64,000 nt of DNA, taken from NCBI GenBank assembly GCA_947179485.1, contig OX359247.1, positions 62,655,131 through 62,719,130 of the forward strand, in the 5' to 3' direction. This document shows, in pieces, positions 11,944 to 23,900 of this stretch. This DNA comes from Allacma fusca. Lineage: Eukaryota > Arthropoda > Collembola > Symphypleona > Sminthuridae. The notes under the pieces were generated by a model. The model did not search any database and had not been told where the DNA came from. It was given only the letters and a program-made list of their open reading frames with translations. Within the stretch, counting starts at the first letter, position 1; each line of letters starts with the position of its first letter. Both the position numbers and the translations under genes were made by a program.

Positions 11944-14900
11944 GTAAGTTCTTCAAAGTCCATCCACTTTAATAATTTATTACTCCTGAAATTTAATATT
12001 TGTATAATTAATAATTATTATGGTACATGTGTGTCAATCTAATATTATTTCCGCAAATGTAAAACACGCCGGAATTTTTTTCTTAATCATTCTTCTACCA
12101 CAAAATCACATCAAATACAAGGAAGAAATCTTACAAGTGTGCAAACTAATTACAGAAAATTTTACGCGGATGTTTTCCAGCATTTAGTTTTAAATTACTT
12201 TATAAGGTTTTCTTGGAGACTAACTTCAATGTAAATAGAACGTAGAGATTTTATCCCCTCATTCTCAGGTGAGACACGTACATATGTCCCCTAACCCACT
12301 ACGCTTTCAGTTTGTATTATTACTTTAGTTTCTTGAGATCAAGGATATTTGTATCTAATTGTAGCAATTGTTTTAAGACATGCACACATGCAATTGGAAC
12401 ATCAGGCAGAACGAATGTCATAATGGTCTACTGTCATGCGGTTATTTAGTTTTCTTTGAGTCTATCCTCCCCTAAAAAATGGAATTTGCAAAAAGTAACA
12501 TGTTCAATTTCACACCTTAGAAGCAAACTCAACGGTTGAGTAGAACGGATAGAGATACGTACATACATGCATGTGTGCAATAATAGTCGTCATAACTTTG
12601 GTTTATCTACCTGTCATAGCACACGTAGAAATTGTGATTCAATTTAATTGAATCATGTACGTATATAAAGAGGACCGTAGGTACGCAATGATCCTTAGCC
12701 AGCCAACCTTGACGCTTTAATACTCTAATAAAAATCCAGTCATTTTTCTTGCCAAGTATTGGCAGGGAAAGATGAACAAAAGTGCCTTTTTTATATTAAA
12801 AGTTTTTGCTCAATGAATCTCATAAACTCAAATACGATTTTTTGACTGCTCGTACATATGACTGTAACTCGCGATTTCTCATGAATGATTTAATCTTGCT
12901 ACACAAAAGTTTAATTTTTTTTATTACAACTTAATAATGACGCCGAAGTGTGTTCAAGAAGGCTGCTAAGCACCCGTAAAATTGTGTTCTAGTTCCAACA
13001 CATTTGACGTTGTCATTCCTAACCCAATTTAAATATTACACAACCCATTTGTTACTTTATTTTAGGTTAGTTTTTGGAACGGTATATAAATTACAGGCAG
13101 GAATAAGGTAATTTGATGCACAATTTAGAAAATTACCCTGTGTTTGTTTTAAACTAGGGAGCAACCCAGCTTGAGTCAAACTTTCCTCTGGATGACGACC
13201 TTTTTAGTCCGTTTTCCTGCCCAGTGGGTTCCTCATCCGACAGTGCTTGTGAGCAGGTAAGACAAATGAATGTTCTTGACACATCGTGTACTGTCAGCAA
13301 ATCATGCACAATTCAGTTTAAAGGATTGTATTTTGTTTTTAGTGCCTAAACGCATACTTATACGATAAAAATGCATTTTTGTCAAATAAAATGTACAGCT
13401 TACTTGGTGTACAATACCTAACAATAAGCTGATGTCGGCTCTCATTTCCATTATTTGTTACTTCCAGTGTCGGAATCTGACAAAAGCCCTACCGAGAAGT
13501 GAAGACTGCCAAATACTCTGTGTAAGTCTGAATTTTCAAGGAGTGAAATTACGTGTGTTTTTGTGACGTGTACAGTAAAAGTCCAGTGCTTACATACATA
13601 TATGCCAGCACAGCATAAATCCTATCTACCGGAGATTTTTCACCATATGCTACAAATTCCAAAGAGTGTTGACAGGCCAATTCTATCCCCCATTTTTTAC
13701 TTCTATCGTAACGCAAGCAAGTAACCTCTTGAAATAAATATTTCTTTTTGGGAGCTTATACTTATTTTACTTTTCTTTATATAGAGAGGTACTTACATAG
13801 ACTAGTATGTACGCTCTGCGTCAGGTGTCATAGGTGCTTTGATGAAGATTATCTGGAGATTTAATTTCCTTGGAAAATTTACACCAAAGGATTTGTTTCA
13901 GCAGATTTTTCTGTGGAAGTTTTTCGTTCCGAAGGATTGATTTACAGATTTTTATCCTTCAAAATATTTTCCCCAAAAGATTACTTTTTCTTTTAGTAAA
14001 TTGATATAAAATCCTTGGAATGTTAACGGGTTTGAATATGTGCTCACAGGAGAGCTCAATGTGGAGCTGTGTGGACCGTTGCAATACCATAGTGAGCAAT
14101 GTGAGCTCCGATCTCAAGTCATACAAGCTTTACAAGACTGTGTGGGTACTCGGGGAGGAATTCAAAGCTTCGAAAATCCATTGCATGAGTCAACTGACAG
14201 ATAACGAATGTCTCCCGTTCCTCCCTCGCCATCGGATTCGTTCCTCCACCAGTGATTCCCCCCTTCTCCGTGACCAGCAGCTGGCTCCAAATCTCAATAA
14301 AAGTACAAATCACTCTGAGCCAACTGTTGACACTAATTTTATCAACTCTGTGCAAGTTTTCTGCGAAGGAGTGACCCCCGCCCTGGCAGAGAGTTCCGCA
14401 GATACCACTCCAAATGCTCAAAGGCACCGGCCCCATAAATTCAACCGGCATTTCATACTTTTGAAAACAAGGTTCGGAGCATCAAATAGACTCTACAACA
14501 ATAACTCAAATGAACATTCGGGAGATACTGAAGAGGAGCATGAGGACTTTAATTATGATGGGACAAGTGGGAAGATGCCCATTGTCTTTGTAGCTGAACA
14601 GCGGGAAGTTATTCCAAGAGGTACTCAGGTCACAAAGGAAACCTCTCAGTTGTCATGGACGCCATGGAAAACTCTGGGGAAAGTAAGTTTTACATTTCCC
14701 TTCGTAATGTAATTCCTTTTGTTTGGAGTCAGGTGTTTCACTCGTTAGTACATAGCCCTTGCAAAACGTGTTTCATTTGGATGTTTCCCCTTCTCAGGAT
14801 TGCAAAGAAATGGGAGTATCTAGAATTTTAACTACGTAAACTTCATGAGATTTCAGCTTTGTTAGTGTCTTCGTCTTGTTTTGTATTTTCTCGTTTTGTG

Positions 14901-17900
14901 ATATCGTAGCTCGTAATCATGGCAAAGCTCCATTATTACTACTATTCTCAATCTTATTAGTACTCTTTCATTACAAAATCGAATGTCTGCTTACAGTGTC
15001 TTATATTTCCCGTTTTATCTAATGTCAATGTACACTTCCCTGAATTTATATTCATAATCTTTTTAAATTCACATCATCCATATGCTATATGTAATTACAT
15101 ATGCAAGTATAGTTCAAATACTGTCGTTACCTGAGTCTGACAGAAGTACGTATAACTTCTTGTCGTTATGTACAAATGTAGATATGCTTATATGGAAACT
15201 TCCGTATCAAACTTTGGGAACCGCATGACTTAGAAGAAAGAAAGAAGAATTTTTTAGAAACGACAAAATGTTACTACGGATTTATTTTTGGGTCCTTGCA
15301 TGACGTTTCAAAGCAGCCTTGTTGCTCTTCTTGTGACAAGGGCGGAAGTTTTGATACTTACATGTACATAATGACCATGATTTCATAAATATCAACTTCA
15401 CTTTTATTCTCTGTCTTCTGTAAAAGATGGTCTATTGTATCATTGCTTGTAAATACGAATGCTCCGGAAATATATATGTTGTCGGTTTATGTAAATATTC
15501 AACGGGTAGATACTCCGCATAAAACATTTTCAAACCTCCAACTTAAGTTAATACATCAATGAAAGTAAATATTTGATTATCCATTTTCCCGCAAATACTT
15601 TTCCAGATTTGTAAAAGTTCGTTCCTCTCCCCCCTAACCAAAACCTCAGCGGACAAGTCAGAGCCTATTTGGAAACGGAATTTTTTAAATATTTTACTGG
15701 AGATACTACTGGAATCTAAAATCTGTTTTTGTTTATTGCAAATATAGAGGAATTTCTAGCATGCACAAAGTAAGACCCATACGTTTAAAACTTCAAATAC
15801 AGGGAAAGCCAGTTAAGGAAGATTTAGTCACAAAAAACATAAATAAGGTTCATAAATCGAAAAATTAAAAAAAAACTAAGCAATAGGTTAAGCTTTGTAA
15901 TTATTAGACCTATGTATGTGTGTATGTATAATTATGTTAGAGGTACTCGCGCCCATCATTATCACTTTTGTAGAGTTACACTTACACCTTGTATGCTTAC
16001 TTATATAACCGCTTTGATATATAACCTCAAGCCGCACACTTAATTACTAATAATTATTGAACCGTGCTCCCTTCTAACAACTACTTATTTGTGTTTCAAT
16101 AAACTAGTACCATTATAGTCATAAGTATTCCACACGGACTTTATTAGATCTCGTCCGGATTCCCTTTCACAGTTCTCTCTGATTTACAGATCATAATTAG
16201 CACTGGTTCGTATGTAACATTTTAAAGTCCCACAAGCTAACACGTTACATTGGTGGAGGCGCCGGGTACCTCTAATATATGTAATAATTACTAAGCTGAA
16301 CCTATTGCTTACAAACCGAAGAAATAAATTTAAATCGCTTGTAATAGATTCCATACATTTGGCTTACGTAGTTAACTTTATTAAACAGGTTAAATTGTAT
16401 GCAATCTTTCGACATCTAACAGACTCATCATCAGTCACTAACAAGCAAGTGATAGATACCTTGAACAATGGTGAAAAAATACAATTTTTTTAAATCGCTT
16501 GGATTCTTGAGTTTAGAAGGACTTGTTTCAACAAAGAAGCCTGTGTTATATATGAATTTTTCCTAAAACATACCTAAATATAAAAGAGATAGAATGTTGA
16601 ACTTATGTTAGTTCCAGCACAATATCAATTTGTCACTAGCATTCCAATTACACACGATGTTAATTTTGTGAATAATTATATTCCACTCGCATTCGTGCAA
16701 CGCAAGGAAAGATGGGAACGTACAGTTTGAAATCATTATGAGAAGTTAGGAGAGAAGCCCATTGAATTCATTTCAGCCAGCAAGATTAATGATGTCACAA
16801 TTTGACCCTATTTTCTCTAATGAAACCACAATGAAGAACTAGAGCGATTTTAAACTTTTAAATTTTTATAATTTACTACTTTGTCTTGTGTGGGCTATGA
16901 TGGGGGGGGAGAGAAAAATGTATTGCAACATCATATGCAGTTCCACGGATTTAATAACTTTGTATAGTTCCCTCTAACTCCCAAACTAATGTGTTTCCAT
17001 TCCTCAACTTTTGAATTTATCTGAGGAATCCATTAAAGTACTAGTAAAGAAAACTCATTACTAAGAATAGAATTTATAGTTTTGATAATGACTTCCAATT
17101 AGTTACTATTGGTATTGGACCAACTTTTGCCTGAACTGTTTTTCAATAATCAAGAGTCCTATAATAATTAGATTTTTATACAAGTATCTATGCACATATG
17201 TCATTTGTCACATGTTTAGACGTGTGCTGTTGTCTTTTGTCAATTTTACTCACAAAACAACGGGGACTTATTAGGGGCTTGAAAGAGAATCTTTCATCTC
17301 AATGATTACATGTACATACTGTTTGAAATATATTCTGAGTAAAAGTCGCAGTAAAAAATGAACTCTGTGGCACATTTTGCTGCACACGCTTCATTAATAA
17401 TGGAGCATAGGTCTGTAAAAGTCAGAGGTGGCCAAAGCAATTTTTCCGGTGGGAAGGTTCGAAGGGAACGAATAATACAAAACACTAATTGTAAAGGCAC
17501 CCCTGAGAGGAGCGGAAATTTGACTGCTGCAGCTGAAGAGCTTGTGAGAAATATATTGATATTGTATCTACATACATACATTATGCCAACAACGATGTGC
17601 CTCACTCAGTGTTTGTTAAAAGAGAGAACACTCTTCTAAGGGGTCTATAATGAGAGTATGCTTTAGTACATATAGACTTGCATGCGTGTGTTCGGATAAT
17701 TACGAAAATATTTAGATACGTACATGAAAGAAGAGTGTATTATGAGAAAGTTATTTCTAAATTTTTCAGGGATATGGGGAAAAGTTCTAAGAAAGTACTT
17801 TGTATTCGTTTTGTCTATTCCGTGGTTAGTTACAAAAAACTTAAATGAAGTTTGGCAAAATAATAATTTGTCATACAAGAATACACGTTGACATTTATTC

Positions 17901-20900
17901 ATGTAATCGTCTTTACATATTGTGGAGCCTTTTTACTGTTTTGTTTACTTTAACATCACTCGCATTCTAATCAACACGTTTCTTACAAAGTTATTCTTTC
18001 TACTAATTAAATACTCCCAGTTTTTTCTGTTAGCTCGAGTTTTGTATTAAATTTAAATACTTACAAATTGATTGATCATTGAAGACACTTTAATTGCACT
18101 TCTCTGTATCACCAAAACAATCCCTGGTTGAAAATGTTGAACTGACATCGTATGCATGATGGTATGCAAATAGTCACGTATGCACTTTCTCTGTCAGTTA
18201 TGATTTATTATGGTTATGTATGAAAAGCCACAATGATGGTTTGAAAACCTGAGTTTTATTGTATGGGGTAAGTCATTTATTTCATTTTTCCCTTTGAAGC
18301 ATTTAGAGCCAAATAGGTAAAGAAATTGCAGTCATTACTTGTCAAAAGTCATAGAGAAAACGATCCATCCTGCTGTGAACGTCATATTTGTTGTTCTTTC
18401 AGACACAGTTCGGGTTTGACGAAATTCCAGTGGCGTATCAGACAAAAACGTACCAGTGGCGTGTGACGGCTGTGAGCTCTCACGGAATTGTCGATAGGAT
18501 GAACACAGATGCATTTACAACCCTTAACGGTAATGGAGGAATGATGTTCCCCGAATATACTTAATTCAAGCATAAATAAAAAATAGATACACAATAGTGG
18601 TTTTTACTGTGATTTAGGTCATTCTATTTGTAACCTCTCCTCTCCCTAATTTCCAATTCAATGTCAGTAGCTCAGCTCTTCATTTTATCCACGTTGTGTT
18701 CCTAGGATACGTCGAACCCGGTCAACCTAAGAGGATTTATGTAATTGCAACACGTGTGGTGCATGATACTTCTCTGGATGTTCTCATTGGCTGGGATCCA
18801 CCTGATGGTACAAATAGTTTTCATTGCTAAATACAGTTTTTACTTTTTTTACAACACCCCCATGGCAAGGCTGAAGGGATGGATCGCTCATCAAGCTATG
18901 CAGTTTCACAAGGAGCATTGCGGTTTATTAGCACCAACACGGGTTTGGGGCATAAACCAGTGATGCTGCAGTAAAAATAATCCCTATTGATCTCGCTCTG
19001 GATAAGAATTATTTGTGTGTGCAAGGTGCAAGAAAGCATGAATTCTGGAACTTTCAGCCAGAACTAACCATCAGAAGGTGCATGAGCACTTTGTGAATTC
19101 CTGTGGATAAGTAATTACTATCAGAGTTATTGTTACAACTTACAACCTTGAAGTTTCTAATATCTTACTAACACGGTTTGTAAGTTACGATTTCCCACGT
19201 GTTGTACTTTAAGAGTGTACAAATCAGTGTTAATTTATTCCAATAATAGGACATGCAGCCCAGAGATGCGCAAAGGAAATAGCCTTCCTTCAAGCCTTCG
19301 AAGGCGAAAATTCAGTAAAAAATTTCCCCTTCAATAGGTCTTAGAATGAAGCCCTCTAAAAAATCTGCCTTCCTTTACCTTTCTTTCTATACATACATCC
19401 TTCCGTTCCTTCTGCAACGTTAATAAAGTTTCCTTTCCGCCTTCAAGGAAGCCTTCCTGGAAGACCAGCCTTCGAAGGCTGCACATCTCTGATGCAGCCT
19501 GTTGACATATTGTCTTTCCATTATATTTTTAAATTTCCCAAAAAACATTTAATGTAAGAATGAGGAGTTATTAAGGTTTAGGACAGAGGGTACTTTATGC
19601 TTTAGGGATAAGGGGAACTTTCAATTTACGAATAGTGGGAACTTAGGGACTTTAAATGGGTAAAAATAATCATAGACTCGATTTTCACTGATCTCGCTAC
19701 AATGTATGCTGAGAGAATTTATTATCATTAGGAATGATCTTCCAATGTTTGAGTGCACAAAGATCTTACTATAAGTCAAACTTTGGATGCGAGATCAATG
19801 AAAATCAAGCTCGTGATTATTTTCCCCTACTGTTGCGTTCGTAGAAAGAATGGCCTTCGGAGTATTTGTGTGTAATTTGTATAATATACAGCCGTACCCC
19901 GAAGGGAATATTGTAAAGATTTTATCAAACTGTTGTTCTTATCCCACAATAAATTTTATTCGAGCTCTAGTATTGCTCGCTAGTGTTTGTTTATGCAAAC
20001 GAAGAACTTGTTTAGAGCAAAGGGTTTTTAAAAATCTCAGTCTCATGTTCCCTTAGAGTTAGATACATGTACATATTTCACGTGGTATTCAAATTTGTGG
20101 ATTCCTCCCCACCTAAGTGGTTTTGTTTTACTTTATGTATTATTCTTGTTCACGTGCACATATTTGAAGAAGGCTAATGTATGCATTATCATGTACTTAT
20201 TTTTGGTTGTCTTGGTTTCCCCTGCAGAGCGAGCCTGCTTTTACAAAATCGTCCTGGATAATCAGGATGCTGTAGAGAAGCCAAGAACAGTACGGATTAG
20301 AGATGTAAGTGTTTCTGTGATATTTTTATAAGTAGATATATGTATGATTTTCATCTCTCTGCTTCATATTTATGTATTTATTGCAACCAGGAAGTAAGAT
20401 CTTGTTTCAACTTACTCAAATGTATCTACTTTTTCCATAATTTTGTTGGCACAACGACACAATAAAACAAACCCCTACTATTTCCCGTTGCCGGAATTGC
20501 CAACTTCAAGTTGCAAAAAGTTGTGCAGTTTGAATATTAAGGAAACTTTTTCCAAATTCTTTGAAATGACAGTTTTCAATGTGGTTGAGCGACACATTTG
20601 ATAAGTTTTGCAAACTCGTAGTTGTTTGCATTGACATGACTTGTAAGTATGAAAACTTTGAAGTGGGTTCTAAAAGTTTGACCATTACTGTAAGGGATGC
20701 CACTCGAGATTTCCCATGTATACAGTAAATGTCATACAAGTTTTGTAAAATCCGTAACAATATCAGAAAGGCAATTGTTCGACAATGGACTCTTATTAGG
20801 GCGTCAACTGGGTTTGTACTAACAGTTATTAGAAGTAAGTTACACGATTAAAACAAATACTTGTTTTTAATAAAATAATTGTCTGCACAAAAGTAATTAC

Positions 20901-23900
20901 TCCACATAATCTCTGAGAAACTTATTGTCAACACATGGGGTATACTATTGTAATTATTATTGTAAAGGTTGTCATAATAGTTGATGCAGTCGGCTGTCCG
21001 TACCAGAACTCTCCCAATTACTGAGACTGCCTAAAAATCACATTTTTTCTGAAAGTAACTACTTGTATGTATTTTTGGTGCAAAGTATAAACCGATAATG
21101 ATTTCCTATAATGGTACACAACAGCATCATTATAGCAGCTGTTGTTATATATAGAGAGCCGATTGTCGACCTTCCCGTAATGATTACAATATGCCTCGAC
21201 ATAAAATCTGTCGTCGTCTAGTCTAGGGCCAACTCTGTAGTAGTGTTGTCCAGTCTTGAGTGAGAGTTTGAGACTGAGTGGCAAAACGAAAAGACTGACT
21301 CTTAAAAGACTGAGACTGACTTTAAAATAAGACGTTTTTTGAGACTGAGACTGAGTGAAACTGTTACATTTTGTAAAAAGACTGACTGAGACTGATACAA
21401 CGACTCATGTATACAACGCGCGTGTACAATATTAAGCAATTTTAAATTTTCGCGCCATTATTAAAGCCCAAGGATGGAAATTAGCGCCATTTTGTATCCT
21501 TGGGGACTGAGTGGGAGTTTGAACCAAGACTTTCCTTGGGACTGAGACTGAGTGGGACTGATATGCTTAGCATAAAGACTGACTGTAAGCAATACTGACT
21601 GTAAGTAAAAGACTTTAAAAAACTGAGACTGATAAACTTCAAGACTGGACAGCACTACTCTGTAGCGTTCCAGGGTATTTGCCCAAATTTTCGGCAAGCA
21701 TAGAAATTGCATTATAGTGTACTAGCTATACATTTGTTCCTTTATAAAACAAAATTGTACACTTATAACCAAGGCTATGCAGTCTTGGACTCATACGAGA
21801 GACTGAGTGGGTAAACCACAGGACTGACTGAAGACTGTGACTGACTGGGACTGATAGAAAACTGCATTTTAAAGACTGAGACTGACTGGGACTGATACGA
21901 ATTCCAGCAGAGACTGACTGAGACTGACATGACCGCTGGTAGCTGAGCCATGTGTGAATATGTACAAAGAATGCTTGATTGGAGATGAGGAGTAACAATC
22001 AAAGTGTACTCTAAAATAAAATAAAAATTGGTGACAGCTTGTTAGTGATTGATTGATTACCCACGGCTCCTCCCGTAAAAAATTGACCCATCCATACGCG
22101 CGAAACTCGTATCGCAATGTTTTTCCATTGCGAGAGCAAAGGATTTCTAGATCGATAGATTTCTATCGCAATGGAAAAACATTGCGATACGATTTTCGCG
22201 CGTATGGATGGGTCAATTTTTTACGGGAGGAGCCGTGGGTAATCAATCAATCACTAACAAGCTGTCACCAATTTTGTTTTGATTTTAGAGTATGTACTTA
22301 CGCATAAACAATTTGTCGTTTCATTGGGCTGGTATTATATTTGATTTTCTTTGACCAATCTTGCCAATATTTTCTAAAATTTACCTCATTGTATTCGGGC
22401 AATGTTTGGGGTACTCTGAGTCACAAAAAAAGGTACAAATATGGATTTATCTAAACTTAAAATTGCCATACGTTTGCTATGCATCTTATAGAATTTCCAG
22501 TCAGATATTTTAAAGTTCTTTAATAATTGTTATCGTGACCAGCTAGTGAGAAATATTAGTATCAGGAACGAAGATGATCATCAATTTAAACCATACGTTA
22601 CATTTTGGCTCCTGTGAGTCATCTGATAATATAGGGAAGATCCTGATAGGTAACTAAGTTCTCATAGCTTACAATTAAAATAGGTGTATTTTGAAGAAGA
22701 ACAAATATGTATATTAAATTTTATTTAAAGATTTGCGACTACAGGGATTAAAAACATGTTGCATATTAGCTCCGGGGAGTTCAAAATTACGCTTCTTATT
22801 GGCCCAAAACTGTTTTTGAAAATACATTTTGATGCTTGGTTTTAGCAAATTCCCTGATTGTTTGCACAGCTATTAGACGATCATTGCAATGGTATTTTCT
22901 GTAGAGACAACATCAAATATATAATGCAAAGTTAACGAGCTGAAATACGAAAAACTCTACCAGGCGCCAAATTAATAGAAATGTTTGACGAAATTAAGAT
23001 TGTAGGATGTGAAATGTTTGGTAACGTGATAAATTGTTGGAGTTGTTGGTCCTTTGACCATTCTCCTATTCAATTATTTTGAAATTTACCTAGCATGGTT
23101 CAAATAGGAGACCAAGTTCTTTGCCATGATTATTTATCAAGATACTAGCACACAGAAGAAAAAATATTACTTTAAAAGAAGAGTTCGAAAAATTATGCAA
23201 TAGTCGATATTGAGACCATTAAAATGCGTATTCTTAACCCTCCTGTGCTCCTGTGGTTTTATATGCATATGGAGTACATTAAGGACTGACTGAGACTTTT
23301 GCTGAGGACTTTTACTAGGACTGAGACTGATAGGGACTGATACTCTGATACTATAAGACTGAGTGGACTGACTGATAGCATGCTACTTGGGACTGTTAAA
23401 GGACTGTGACTGATAAAACCAAAGACTGCATAGCCTTGCGTATAACTAGTGATGAACATGCTTCACACAGTGCTTTTGATTTTTTACCTTGTAATAGCAT
23501 GCACATATGTATCTACATATACTTATGCATTTACTGCAACCTCAAATTTTGCTCCTTTAGGAGAACATTTATGAAAATGTTCACTGAACTACTATGAACT
23601 TTTATATGACTTCCCAAGCTGTTCACAGCCATTCTACGATTAGAAAATACTATTGAAAGCAAACAGCTTCTGTACTGATACTAATTGTAAGAAAGTGAGC
23701 AAATGTAACTTTCAAGGTAGCATCTACGGAATTTTACAGCCCCTGCTATGACAACCCAATTGGCATGAAAGTTTTACCATTATCATAGAAAGTGTTGTTA
23801 CAGGTTTATAATTTAACATGTGTACAAATACATACGCTCAGAAGAAATGAAGAGATCCAGTTTGTCACTGAGGATAAAAATTCGTTATTGTCGGGATAAA

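Larger units (their letters stand above)
14683..18402 (+). other. RTK intron 4
   Basis: A 3720-bp intron. It contains an LTR-like or inverted-repeat element at 15880-16314 and one copy of an old dispersed repeat at about 16960-17400. I looked for a small exon that could supply the short middle of FN3-1 and found none with convincing splice sites. Confidence 0.6.

Noticed and set aside
17358..17639. 93-codon open frame in RTK intron 4
   Set aside because: Part of the diverged dispersed repeat also seen near 37300, where the frame is not conserved.
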